DNA of 64,000 nt, from positions 1-64,000 of the forward strand of contig CAYSRC010000004.1 of NCBI GenBank assembly GCA_964433495.1, given 5' to 3'. The notes below the pieces were generated by a model, which worked only from the letters and a program-made list of their open reading frames with translations, was not told the origin of the DNA and searched no databases. Origin of the DNA: CAYSRC01 sp964433495. GTDB taxonomy: Bacteria; Bacillota; Clostridia; Oscillospirales; Ruminococcaceae. Below, one piece after another: positions 17,041-25,128 of the stretch. The first letter of the stretch is position 1; every line of letters begins with the position of its first letter. The position numbers and the translations under genes are program-made.

Positions 17041-17175
17041 AACGCGGCGCGGGTTCTTGAGCGCGTCCGCCGGGACGCCGGCGTTTTCCTTTCGGGCTGC
17101 CCTCCGACAGCCTCGCCCGGCCGCATTAAACATCCCACGCATTTTTATGCCAACCGCGGAAAGGAGCACAGCGCA

Positions 17176-18075
17176 ATGAAGGACGGCAGAGGCCGCCGCG
17201 CCGCGGCGGATTTCTTCATCGGTTTTTTTGCGACAGTGTTAATTGTACTGCCCGTGTTTTTCACCGCCTTTGAGATAGGCGAGCAGCGGCGCGAGCGCGC
17301 GTCGGACAACGTCCGCCCCGCCGCCGAGGCCCGCACCGACATCCCCGTGTCGGCGCCGCTCAGCTTCAACCTGATGGTCGAGATGCACTCGGCGCTGACG
17401 GGCGAACTGTCGTCGGTGTCGCTTGTGCGCTTTGACACGGCGTCAAAGCGGATGTGCGCGGTGACGCTGCCCGCCTCCTGCGTCGTGTTGTGGGACCAAG
17501 AACCCGACACCCTCATGAGCCTCTATGCGTCGAGAGGGGCCCTCGGCGTCAGACAGTCGGTCGAGGACACCCTGTCCATCCCGATCAGCGGGTATATAAG
17601 CCTGTCGAGCGACGCGATGTCGGACGTCGTGGACGCGCTGGGCGGGTTTTATTTCACGCTGCAAAGCCCCGTCGAGGTTGCCGACAGCGACGGGCGCACC
17701 GTCTACACCCGCGAAGCGGGCAGCACGAGACTGTACGGCAACGACGTCGTGCAGCTTGCCCTCAACGGCGGCTACTACGCCGACGAGCTGGTGCGGCTGC
17801 ACGAGCGCCTGTGGTCGGCGGCGCTGGACGAGGTCTGCACAAGGGACGACCTCGCCGCGCTGCTCGAGCGGTGCGTCGCCCTCGCGCGCGAGCGCGGGGC
17901 AGCGAGCGACCTCGGCCCGGCCCTTTTGGGGGAGCTCAAGCGCGCCGCCGGGTACATCTGCGGGCCCGACTGCCTTGTGAACGTGACCCGCCCCGACGGC
18001 GTCTTTGCCGACACCGTTTTTCAGCTTTCGCAGGGCGCCGACGAAAAACTTTGGAGATTGTTCCCCAAAGTTTAA
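17176..18075 (+). CDS. Divergent LytR-CpsA-Psr-like membrane protein
   Basis: 299 aa. One N-terminal transmembrane helix (about residues 15-36) and an extracellular domain. LMVEMHSALTGELSSVSLVR, then FDTASKRMCAVTLPASCVV and later VEDTLSIPISGYISLSSDAM with VVDALGGFYF follow the order of LCP domains, which transfer teichoic acid or capsule polymers to peptidoglycan. The usual SIPRD arginine motif is not present (VTLPASC instead), so catalytic transfer is doubtful. GAAAGGAG precedes ATG 17176. The nearby rfb cluster makes an envelope-polymer role attractive but unproven. Confidence 0.7.
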   Translation: MKDGRGRRAAADFFIGFFATVLIVLPVFFTAFEIGEQRRERASDNVRPAAEARTDIPVSAPLSFNLMVEMHSALTGELSSVSLVRFDTASKRMCAVTLPASCVVLWDQEPDTLMSLYASRGALGVRQSVEDTLSIPISGYISLSSDAMSDVVDALGGFYFTLQSPVEVADSDGRTVYTREAGSTRLYGNDVVQLALNGGYYADELVRLHERLWSAALDEVCTRDDLAALLERCVALARERGAASDLGPALLGELKRAAGYICGPDCLVNVTRPDGVFADTVFQLSQGADEKLWRLFPKV

Positions 18076-18081
18076 AATGTG

Positions 18082-18109
18082 TTTACAAAATGATTACACC
18101 GCGTACAAA
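18082..18109 (+). promoter_or_regulatory. Possible promoter for the following lipoprotein gene
   Basis: TTTACA (18082-18087), 16-nt spacer, TACAAA (18104-18109), directly after the LCP-like gene. The downstream hairpin at 18131-18177 would lie inside its leader. Confidence 0.3.
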
Positions 18110-18130
18110 CGAGGGGCGTATAAATAATAC

Positions 18131-18186
18131 AGACGGTTACCCCTCACCGACAGGTAAAAAAGGGGGGACAACCGTCTTTTTATTTT
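18131..18186 (+). terminator. Intrinsic terminator after the LCP-like gene
   Basis: AGACGGTT pairs with AACCGTCT (18131-18138 and 18170-18177), with an inner CCCCTC/GGGGGG helix, followed by TTTTTATTTT. It lies 55 nt beyond the LCP-like stop and just before the lipoprotein frame. Confidence 0.8.
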
Positions 18187-18191
18187 GCGCT

Positions 18192-18791
18192 TTGTCCCGC
18201 GACGCGCAGTGCATCCTGCGGCGGGCGGCGGCGATTGCGGCGGCCGTGCTCGCGCTCGCGCTGCTGCTGTCGGGCTGCGCGGCGCCCGCTCCGCCCGGCG
18301 TCGGCGTCTTTGTGCGGCCCGAGCTGTTCGGGGGCGAGCGGGTCGTCCCCGAGCCCGCCGACCTCGCCGTGTCCGCTTCGTCGGACGACGAGCCCGCGCG
18401 GGACGGCGTCCCCCGGGCGGGCCTTGCGGACGACGGGCGGTTTCGGTGCGAGACGTTCTCCTTTTTTGTGTGTGAGGGCTGGCGCGACTGCTTCCGCTGG
18501 CAACTCGACCTTCGCGACGACGCGGGCTTCACGACCGAGGTGTACCGCTTTTACTACGGCAGCGGCGGTCTTTTGGTGTTCGCGGTCGAAAAGCGAAGCC
18601 CCGGCTTTTCAAATCTCTACGGCGAGTACGGCGGCGCGCTTCTCGGCCGCTCGCCCGCGGGCGACAGCTTTTTGCTCGTCACCGAGCAGCCCGAGTTCCC
18701 GGACGGCTTCACCGCCGACGCGGGGTATATGGAGGCGCTCGCGTTCTCGCTGTCCGACGCGCTCGACTTTAGGTTTGAGGAAGAGGGATAA
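18192..18791 (+). CDS. Putative lipoprotein, unknown function
   Basis: About 199 aa if it starts at TTG 18192. A basic start (RDAQCILRR), hydrophobic segment AAAIAAAVLALALLL and lipobox LSGC give a lipoprotein signal with the lipidated Cys near residue 29. The mature part is acidic (FRWQLDLRDDAGFTTEVYRF, DSFLLVTEQPEFPDGF) and not recognised. The start is unsettled: no ribosome site precedes TTG 18192, the in-frame ATG at 18090 also lacks one, and a terminator lies between them. The frame continues upstream inside the LCP-like gene only as a shadow. Confidence 0.65.
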   Translation: MSRDAQCILRRAAAIAAAVLALALLLSGCAAPAPPGVGVFVRPELFGGERVVPEPADLAVSASSDDEPARDGVPRAGLADDGRFRCETFSFFVCEGWRDCFRWQLDLRDDAGFTTEVYRFYYGSGGLLVFAVEKRSPGFSNLYGEYGGALLGRSPAGDSFLLVTEQPEFPDGFTADAGYMEALAFSLSDALDFRFEEEG

Positions 18792-18896
18792 ACCGCCCCG
18801 CCGACAGTTGTCCCGCTGCCCCCTGTGCCGCGCTCTGCGACGCAGGGGGCAGCTGCTTTGCGGCTCTCGGCATGTCCAATGGCTTGCACTTGTTTC

Positions 18897-18945
18897 TCGG
18901 TCGCGGGCCCTTAGCTTCCCCCGTGGGGGAAGGTGTCCGAGCACT
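18897..18945. repeat. Repeat module A-like, diverged copy
   Basis: GGGCCCTTAGCTTCCCCCGT with GGGGGAAGGTGTCCGAGCAC, a looser relative of the CTCCCC/GGGGAG hairpin seen elsewhere. Confidence 0.5.
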
Positions 18946-18979
18946 AAGGCTTTACGTCCGTCCATCGGGTCGCGGGCCC

Positions 18980-19110
18980 TTGAGGCTCCCTTACCGAACG
19001 GTCGGCCGTAGTATGAACGACGGCCGAAAGACGCATGATATTGCGCCGCATGTCAAACGTCCGTTCCGCTTGCGTTTGACCGCTCCGCGCGGCAGATGCG
19101 CAGGTCGGTC
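18980..19110 (+). repeat. Dispersed repeat module B, copy 2
   Basis: CCTTGAGGCTCCCTTACCG, GAAAGACGCATGATATTGCG, then GCATGTCAAACGTCCGTTCC and CGCGCGGCAGATGCGC. Same orientation as the other five copies. No gene in 18792-19181. Confidence 0.75.
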
Positions 19111-19112
19111 AC

Positions 19113-19154
19113 AAAAATCGGGCGGGGGCTCGCTTGCCGCGAGCACCCGCCCGA
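19113..19154 (-). terminator. Terminator of the ABC exporter operon
   Basis: TCGGGCGGG (19118-19126) pairs with CCCGCCCGA (19146-19154) around an inner GCTCGC/GCGAGC helix; on the minus strand TTTTT follows. It is 28 nt beyond the permease stop. Confidence 0.8.
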
Positions 19155-19181
19155 AAATCTTAACAGACCGGAAAATGCAGA

Positions 19182-20741
19182 TCACTGATTTTCAAACAGC
19201 AGCGGGGTGGCGCACACAATCCGCCACATGACAGCCGACGCCGCCGCCAAAACCACAGTGTACACCGACGCGACGACCGTCGGCGGCGCCGACGGCACGG
19301 CAAACGCCGGCACGATGGGGATCACAGAAAAGGCCATGCTCCCGAAGATGCCCAGCATAGAGCTCGCGCCCCGCTTTACCACCTGGCCCTCGTTCTCCCA
19401 GGTAAAGTTGGGCAGCTTGATGTTGACGAGCGCGCCGAATACCCCCGAGAAGACGCAGAAAACCGCGGGGTAGACAAACAGCAGCAGGATCTCGATCGGG
19501 TCCTTAACATACGGCAGCAAGAGCAGGCTGCACACGACGCCCGCAGGCAGCGTGAGGCTGAGCGACATCGCGAGCTTGCCGCCCATGACGTCGGCCGTCG
19601 AGAGCGGCGCCGTCTGCAAGATCCAAAGGTTTTTACCCTCTAAGGAGAGCGAGACGCAGGTCGTCGAGCTCATCCCCAAAAAGAAGGGGATCGCGAGCGG
19701 GAGATATCCGCCGACAACGGCAAGCGCGCCCGGCGGGACGTCCTTGAGCACGGAAAAGGACAGCATACCCATCATGACGATCGACATCACAGCGCCGACG
19801 CCGCTGTTCATAAAGTATATCGGGGTGCCCAAAAACTTCGCCCACTCCTTTTTGGCGACGGCCGCCGCCGCGCCGCTCGTCCGCTGCTCTTTAAAGACAT
19901 AGCGCCTGCCCGCAGCGCGGCCGACCGCGGCCTCGTTTATCGCGACATAAAAGCGGGACAGCAGGACGCCCATCAGCGCAAACAGCAGCAGCGGGACGCC
20001 GACAAACAGCAGCGCCGACGACACCGAGCCGCCGACCGCCGCGTCCGCGAACAGTCGCGCGGGCAGGTAGGCCTCCGCAAGCCCCGCGAGCGTCGAGGAC
20101 ACCGCCGACAGCATGGCGTCCTCATCTCCGCCCGCCGAATTGAGAAGCAGATTGGGCCCCAAAGCAAAGGCGACGGTGAAGAGCATGAGCAGCACCGACG
20201 ACATCAGCTTTGCGTGCCGAAAACGGGTTGCCGCCGCCGTAAACCCCACGCCGACAACCGCGCCCAGCACCGTCGGCAGCAGGGGCGCCGACAGCATCCC
20301 CGCGAGCCACATCGGATAAAAATACCACTGCGGGCTGCCGAAGCAGGCGACCGCTATGCCTATCGGCAGCATGATCAGCAGCGACCACAAAAGGTTGGAC
20401 GAATAGAGGTTGATCATCCTCGCGCACGCGATGTCCCGCACCGTGACGGGCAGCGACAGCAGCATCTCGTCGTCCTTGCAGCCGAGCACCATGCCGTTGG
20501 TCTTGATCACCGTAAAGAGGAACACGGCGCACGAGAGCACCGTCACCGCCGTGCCGGGGGCAAGCCTCCACGCGCCCGCGGTGCACAGCATCATGCCGAA
20601 AATAAACATATAAGCGCCCAAAACCGCAAACGCCAGCGCCAGCGCGACAAGCATCGCGACCCGCTTTGCGCCCCTGCCGCGCACCGCGCCCCGGCGGTTT
20701 GCGCTCTGCGCCCTGACGATGGTCCACAGCTTACCGTTCAC
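19182..20741 (-). CDS. ABC-2 type transporter permease
   Basis: About 519 aa with roughly a dozen hydrophobic segments and a short basic N-terminus (ANRRGAVRGRGAKRV). The pattern, including GCKDDEMLLSLPVTVRDI near residue 74 and ENEGQVVKR near 452, fits the large exporter permeases of Firmicutes ABC-2 systems. GTG at 20741 was chosen: it lies inside the last codons of the ATPase gene, with GGAGG 8 nt upstream, so the two are translationally coupled. Substrate (peptide, antibiotic or lipid) cannot be read from the sequence. Confidence 0.85.
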   Translation of the reverse strand: MNGKLWTIVRAQSANRRGAVRGRGAKRVAMLVALALAFAVLGAYMFIFGMMLCTAGAWRLAPGTAVTVLSCAVFLFTVIKTNGMVLGCKDDEMLLSLPVTVRDIACARMINLYSSNLLWSLLIMLPIGIAVACFGSPQWYFYPMWLAGMLSAPLLPTVLGAVVGVGFTAAATRFRHAKLMSSVLLMLFTVAFALGPNLLLNSAGGDEDAMLSAVSSTLAGLAEAYLPARLFADAAVGGSVSSALLFVGVPLLLFALMGVLLSRFYVAINEAAVGRAAGRRYVFKEQRTSGAAAAVAKKEWAKFLGTPIYFMNSGVGAVMSIVMMGMLSFSVLKDVPPGALAVVGGYLPLAIPFFLGMSSTTCVSLSLEGKNLWILQTAPLSTADVMGGKLAMSLSLTLPAGVVCSLLLLPYVKDPIEILLLFVYPAVFCVFSGVFGALVNIKLPNFTWENEGQVVKRGASSMLGIFGSMAFSVIPIVPAFAVPSAPPTVVASVYTVVLAAASAVMWRIVCATPLLFENQ

Positions 20742-21456
20742 CTGCCGCCACCTCCATAAACACCTGCTCGAGGGTGCGGCCGCGCACCACCTCGGCCATG
20801 TCGCCCGAGGCAACCAGCCGCCCCTCCTTGATGATTGCGACGCGGTTGCACAGGTTCTGCGCGACGTCGAGGACGTGGGTCGAGAAGAACACCGCGCACC
20901 CCGCGGCGCACATCTCGCGCATGATGTTCTTGAGCTTGAGCGCCGCCTCGGGGTCGAGCCCCACAAACGGCTCGTCGAGGACGAGCAGCTTGGGCGAGTG
21001 CAGCAGCGCCGCGCACAGCGCGAGCTTTTGCTTCATGCCGTGGGAGTAGGACGACACGGGGTTGGCGAGCGCTCCCTCGATGCCGAACAGCTCGGTGTAG
21101 TGCTTTATCGCGCCGTTGCGCGCGTCGGACGGCACCGAGAAGATGTCGGCGATAAAGTTGAGGTATTTGATGCCCGTCAGGTTCTCATACAAATCGGGGT
21201 TGTCGGGCAAAAACGCCGTGATGCGCTTGCATTCGACGGGGCGCTCCTTGACCGACATGCCGTCGATGAAGATCTCGCCCCCCTCAAACCGCAGCACCCC
21301 CATCGCCGCCTTGATGGACGTGCTCTTACCCGCCCCGTTGGGGCCGATGAACCCGAGGATATCCCCGGGGTTCACCGCAAGGCTCAGCCCGTCGACCGCC
21401 CTTTTGCCGCCCTTGTAGGTTTTGGAAAAATCCCTGAACTCGAGTACCGGTTGCAT
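20731..21456 (-). CDS. ABC transporter ATP-binding protein
   Basis: 241 aa. Walker A GPNGAGKST near residue 38; signature SYSHGMKQKLAL near 136, a SHGMKQ form common in ABC-2 exporters; Walker B LLVLDEPFVGLDP near 156; H-loop FSTHVL near 190. The ATG at 21456 has AGGAGGG. It drives the permease encoded directly downstream with an 11-nt overlap. The TTGACA promoter at 21769 lies about 300 nt upstream, leaving a long untranslated leader. Confidence 0.93.
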   Translation of the reverse strand: MQPVLEFRDFSKTYKGGKRAVDGLSLAVNPGDILGFIGPNGAGKSTSIKAAMGVLRFEGGEIFIDGMSVKERPVECKRITAFLPDNPDLYENLTGIKYLNFIADIFSVPSDARNGAIKHYTELFGIEGALANPVSSYSHGMKQKLALCAALLHSPKLLVLDEPFVGLDPEAALKLKNIMREMCAAGCAVFFSTHVLDVAQNLCNRVAIIKEGRLVASGDMAEVVRGRTLEQVFMEVAAGER

Positions 21457-21746
21457 ACCATCCCTCCTGTTTTGCGTGTGTTTTCTGAGTTGTTTATTCC
21501 GATCTGTGCAAAGCGTCCCGCGCGGCCCCGTCGAGCTCAGCGCTCTTTGAAGCGGGCGGACGCCTTTTGCCCCCGTCTGCCGCCCTTTCTGCCCGGGCTC
21601 GCCGCCCGCCCTGCGGCTCACATCCGGCGAGTGCAGCGCGCAGGGACAGCACGGATATCGCGACAGCCCCGTCCCGCGCATAAAGAACCTCGCCCGCAAA
21701 AGAGCGGGCCGGGCGCGCCCGACGGACGGCGGGGACACCTTCTTTT

Positions 21747-21774
21747 AGGATACTCCCTTCGTCGAGTGTGTCAA
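21747..21774 (-). promoter_or_regulatory. Sigma-A promoter of the ABC exporter operon
   Basis: Minus strand: TTGACA (21774-21769), 16-nt spacer, TATCCT (21752-21747), in an AT-rich island within GC-rich DNA. Confidence 0.7.
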
Positions 21775-21805
21775 CAAGAAATTCGGATAAAATTGAGATT
21801 ATTTT

Positions 21806-21824
21806 TGATATCAAAATGATATCA
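21806..21824. promoter_or_regulatory. Candidate operator: paired TGATATCA palindromes
   Basis: Two identical self-palindromic octamers TGATATCA (21806-21813 and 21817-21824) separated by AAA, about 32 bp upstream of the -35 of the ABC exporter. The regulator is not evident nearby. Confidence 0.5.
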
Positions 21825-21920
21825 TATGCAGCGGCCGCTGTCAACCCTTTTCGTTCCTCGCCCGTGGGCCCCGACAAAACGGGACACAGGCGCAGGGCTG
21901 ACGTCAAAGGACGGGGTCGA

Positions 21921-21959
21921 CAAAAAAGCGCCGCGCGGACAACCCGTCCGCGCGGCGCT
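21921..21959 (-). terminator. Terminator of the MFS transporter gene
   Basis: A perfect 14-bp stem (21927-21940 with 21946-21959), loop AACCC, and TTTTTT on the minus strand. It is about 150 nt beyond the MFS stop. Confidence 0.85.
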
Positions 21960-22110
21960 CTGCGTGTTCTTTTCGGTTTGCCGCCGCACCGCAAGGGCGG
22001 GCCGCCGCGCCCGCTGTTCTCAGGCGCGGCCCCCGAATACCTGCGCCGCTTTTTTTCGGCGTCCTTTGGCGGCGCGCCGTCCGCCTGAGGGCGCCGACTG
22101 CGCGCGCATC

Positions 22111-23280
22111 TCAAGCGCCCCTGCCGCTCTTTTTGAGCAGCACCTCGTGCATAACTGTCATCAGGGCCAGGATCACAATTAAAAAACACGGGAACAGCGC
22201 CGCCGTGATGTGCTCGGCAATAAGCCCGAACAGCGGCGGCATCAAGCAGTTGCCGACATAGGCGCTTGCCATCTGCACGCCGATGATCGCCTGCGATTTA
22301 TCCGCCCCGAAGTGGCGGGGCGTCGAGTGGATGACACAGGGGTAGATGGGCGCGCACCCGAGGCCGACGAGCGCCAGCCCCGCGAGCGCGGCGTACCCGC
22401 CGAGCGGGAGCAGCATTGCCGCAAGGCCTGCCGCCACAATCCCCTCACCGAGCCGTATCATCTGCGTGTCGTTGAGTTTCAGGGTCATAAAGCCGCTCAG
22501 CGCACGGCCTGTCGTGATGCCGATAAAGAACAGGCTTGCAAACCCGGCCGCCGTCTCGGGGGCGACGCCCTTGTGCAGCACAAGATAGCTGCCGGCCCAC
22601 AGCCCCGCGGTCTGCTCGAGCGAGCAGTAGCAGAAAAAGGTGAGCATCACGGCCTTGACGCCCGGCACCGCGACGATCTGCCGCAGGGAGAGCGTCTTTG
22701 CGTGTGCACCGCTTTCGCCCCCGTCTCCCTGCGGCCCGCTCTTCCAAAGCGGCAGGCTCAGCACAATGATGACGGTCAGCACCAGCTGCATGATACCGAT
22801 GATCCGATAGCCGAGGCTCCAGCTTCCCCGCCCCGTGAGGGCGCGGCCCATAATGTACGGGCCGATCGTCGCGCCGAGGCCCCACATGCAGTGCAGCCAG
22901 CTCATGTGGCGGCTGGCGTAGTGAAGCGCCACATAGTTGTTGAGCGCCGCGTCCACGCTGCCCGCCCCGAGCCCGTAGGGCACCGCCCACACGCACAGCA
23001 TCCAAAACGAGCTGCTGAGCGAAAAACCGAGCAGCGCCGCCGCGGTGACGGCGACGCTTATCGCCGTCACCCTGCCCGCGCCCAGTCTGCGGGTCAGCCT
23101 GTCGCTTGCAAGACTCGAGATCACCGTGCCGAGCGAGATGATGAAAAACACGATCCCCGAGTAGGACACCGGGACGCCGAAGCTCCCGTACATCGAGGGC
23201 CACGCCGACCCCAGCAGCGAGTCGGGCAGCCCGAGGCTTATAAAGGACAGATAGATAACGGCCAAGAGCAGATGTATCAT
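22111..23280 (-). CDS. MFS transporter
   Basis: 389 aa with twelve predicted membrane helices. The N-terminal half starts LAVIYLSFISLGLPDSLLGS, the form seen in Firmicutes fucose-permease-like (FHS-type) MFS carriers, and SDRLTRRLGAGR near residue 58 is the loop 2-3 motif. A central loop (PQGDGGESGAHAK) separates the halves. The ATG at 23280 has AAGGAG. It is divergent from an AraC-type regulator with a cupin-like sensor, which suggests a small sugar or sugar-like substrate under that regulator; the substrate itself is unknown. Confidence 0.88.
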   Translation of the reverse strand: MIHLLLAVIYLSFISLGLPDSLLGSAWPSMYGSFGVPVSYSGIVFFIISLGTVISSLASDRLTRRLGAGRVTAISVAVTAAALLGFSLSSSFWMLCVWAVPYGLGAGSVDAALNNYVALHYASRHMSWLHCMWGLGATIGPYIMGRALTGRGSWSLGYRIIGIMQLVLTVIIVLSLPLWKSGPQGDGGESGAHAKTLSLRQIVAVPGVKAVMLTFFCYCSLEQTAGLWAGSYLVLHKGVAPETAAGFASLFFIGITTGRALSGFMTLKLNDTQMIRLGEGIVAAGLAAMLLPLGGYAALAGLALVGLGCAPIYPCVIHSTPRHFGADKSQAIIGVQMASAYVGNCLMPPLFGLIAEHITAALFPCFLIVILALMTVMHEVLLKKSGRGA

Positions 23281-23318
23281 CTTGCATTTCTCCTTGTGTT
23301 CTGATACGATGATACCAC

Positions 23319-23335
23319 CAATCGGACGCAATCGG
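23319..23335. promoter_or_regulatory. Candidate AraC-type operator (direct repeat)
   Basis: CAATCGG at 23319-23325 and again at 23329-23335, a 10-bp centre-to-centre direct repeat in the 106-bp divergent MFS/AraC intergenic region. Direct repeats at one helical turn suit AraC-family proteins, which carry two helix-turn-helix motifs. Confidence 0.45.
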
Positions 23336-23386
23336 TAGAAGAAAATCCCCAAATTTATGCGACAAAATCACAAAGGAGGCGAACCC

Positions 23387-24277
23387 ATGTCTTTGAGCCT
23401 GTGCGGCTCGGACAACACCGACCGCGAGGGCCGCGAACTTACCCGCCACGGTACGACGCTCTTCCCGGCCGCCTGTTACCACGACAACGTAAGCGAGGCG
23501 GAGGTGCCGTGGCACTGGCACGACGAGCTCGAGGCGATGGTCGTCGAGTCGGGCGCGGCACGCGTCACCGTCAACGGGGACGAAACCGTTGTGCACAGGG
23601 GCGAGGGGCTTTTTATCAACGCGGGCGCGCTGCACGGCATCCGACCCAAGGGGGACGACATCTGCCGCCTGTGCGCCGTCGTGTTTCACCCGAGGCTTGT
23701 CGGCGGCAGCGTCGACAGCATCATCTGGCAAAAGTACCCGGAGCCCCTGCTCGCCGACCCCTGCCGGGCCTTTGTCCGCCTTGCCGGCGCGCAGTGGGGG
23801 CGGGATGCGTCGGGCGCGATTCTGGACGCGTGGCGCGCGGGCGCAGCCGAGTCGGAAGGCTTTGAGTTCACCGTGCGCGAGCGGCTCTCTGCCCTCGTCT
23901 TTCTGCTCGCAAAGCACTGCCCCTCCGTCAAAAACAGGCCCTCGGACAAGGCGCTGCGGGACGGGCAGCGCATAAAGGCGATGCTGCAATATATACAGGA
24001 GCATTACCGGCGGGAGCTGACCCTTGCGAGCATCGCGCAGAGCGCCGCCGTCAGCGAGAACGAGTGCCTGCGGTGCTTCAGAAGCATGATGGGCTGCACG
24101 CCGATTCAGTACGTCAAGCAGGTTCGCATCCGGCGGGCGGCCGAGCTGCTAAAGACCACCGAGCTCAAAATCTCGGACATCGGGGCCGAGTGCGGCTTTC
24201 AGGAGATGAGCTATTTCGCAAGGAGCTTCAGGGAGCTCAAGGGGTGCACGCCCCGCGAGTTCCGGCGCGGGGCGTGA
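23387..24277 (+). CDS. AraC family transcriptional regulator
   Basis: 296 aa. The N-terminal cupin-like sensor (HWHDELEAMVVESG near residue 43, then GLFINAGALHGIRP near 75) resembles arabinose-binding AraC domains. The C-terminal pair of helix-turn-helix motifs is clear: LTLASIAQSAAVSENECLRC, then ISDIGAECGFQEMSYFARSF and CTPREFR. The ATG at 23387 has AAAGGAGG. Divergent arrangement with the MFS gene implies local regulation. The inducer is unknown. Confidence 0.93.
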   Translation: MSLSLCGSDNTDREGRELTRHGTTLFPAACYHDNVSEAEVPWHWHDELEAMVVESGAARVTVNGDETVVHRGEGLFINAGALHGIRPKGDDICRLCAVVFHPRLVGGSVDSIIWQKYPEPLLADPCRAFVRLAGAQWGRDASGAILDAWRAGAAESEGFEFTVRERLSALVFLLAKHCPSVKNRPSDKALRDGQRIKAMLQYIQEHYRRELTLASIAQSAAVSENECLRCFRSMMGCTPIQYVKQVRIRRAAELLKTTELKISDIGAECGFQEMSYFARSFRELKGCTPREFRRGA

Positions 24278-24329
24278 GCTTTTGTGGGTGGGGAAACGGT
24301 CAGGAGGCGGGTTGACGCTGCGGCAGAGA

Positions 24330-24540
24330 ACCCGTTCGGCGAAAGCGCTTTGTGCGGGCAATCCCTCAGTCAGCCGACGCTGACACGGCTCGCATATTCC
24401 CGCGAGGCGGTGGGGGGATTGTGCGCGGCGAACCGGGATTGCAACACAAGACATGTTTAGACGACAAGGCTTTGTTCAGACAACCCCTCCGTCAGCTGCG
24501 CTGACACCTCCCCTTGCACAGGGGAGGCTTAAGGGCCCGT
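24330..24540. repeat. Dispersed repeat module A, copy 3
   Basis: CAATCCCTCAGTCAGCCGACG, GGTGGGGGGATTGTG, CAACCCCTCCGTCAGCTGCG and the CTCCCC..GGGGAG hairpin (about 24508-24527). Nearly identical to copy 2 and in the same orientation. Confidence 0.75.
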
Positions 24541-24604
24541 ACCCCGAGGGGTGAGCGCAAACTTTTGGGGATTACTGAGATCTGAGAGATTGCTGCAAGC
24601 CCAA

Positions 24605-24725
24605 GCCCCCCTAACCGCGCGGTAGATGCACGTCGTAATAGGAACGACGCGCGGAAGGCGCATATTCCCGCGCAGCATGTCGAGCGTCGTTCCTTTTACG
24701 CTCGGCCACACCTCACGGGAATAGG
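24605..24725 (+). repeat. Dispersed repeat module B, copy 3
   Basis: CCGCGCGGTAGATGCACGTC, AATAGGAACGAC, GAAGGCGCATATTCCCGCGC, then GCATGTCGAGCGTCGTTCC. More diverged than the other copies at its right end. Same orientation. Confidence 0.7.
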
Positions 24726-24739
24726 TGAGGCGTGTGTAA

Positions 24740-24920
24740 AGGGGGGAGGGCCGCGAAGCGGCGGGGGATTGTTTGCGGCGAGCTAAGGTCGAAACATAAA
24801 GCATGGTTAGACGACAAGGCCATGCGCAGACAATCCCTCAGCCCGCTTTGCGGGCAGCTCCCTTTACACACACCCCGCATGCTCTCGCGGGGCGTACCGA
24901 ACGCCGTACCGATTGCGTTC
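24740..24920. repeat. Dispersed repeat module A, copy 4
   Basis: GGAGGGCCGCGAAGCGGCGG, GGGGATTGTTTG, CAATCCCTCAGCCCGC and CTCCCTTTACACACACCCCG. The stretch 24278-25128 contains only repeats and a terminator, no gene. Confidence 0.7.
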
Positions 24921-25086
24921 GGCAAGGGGGCCTAAGGGCAAAAACAGGGACTTTAAAAACAACAGTCCCCGGTCGCTTGCGACACCCCCCCTTTGCGAAA
25001 GGAGCCTTTGACGGCAATCTTCCCGTAAAAGGAGGCGGCCAAAACGCCGCGCGGCACAAAAGCGGCCCCTCGTTTGAGCCGCGCAA

Positions 25087-25121
25087 AAGCGGCCCGCAAA
25101 TTCCTTGCGGGCCGCTTTTTT
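25087..25121 (-). terminator. Terminator of the lysine ABC importer operon
   Basis: A 13-bp perfect stem (AAGCGGCCCGCAA at 25087-25099 with 25105-25117). T-tracts lie on both sides. It is 12 nt beyond the ATPase stop. Confidence 0.8.
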
Positions 25122-25128
25122 AATTGTT

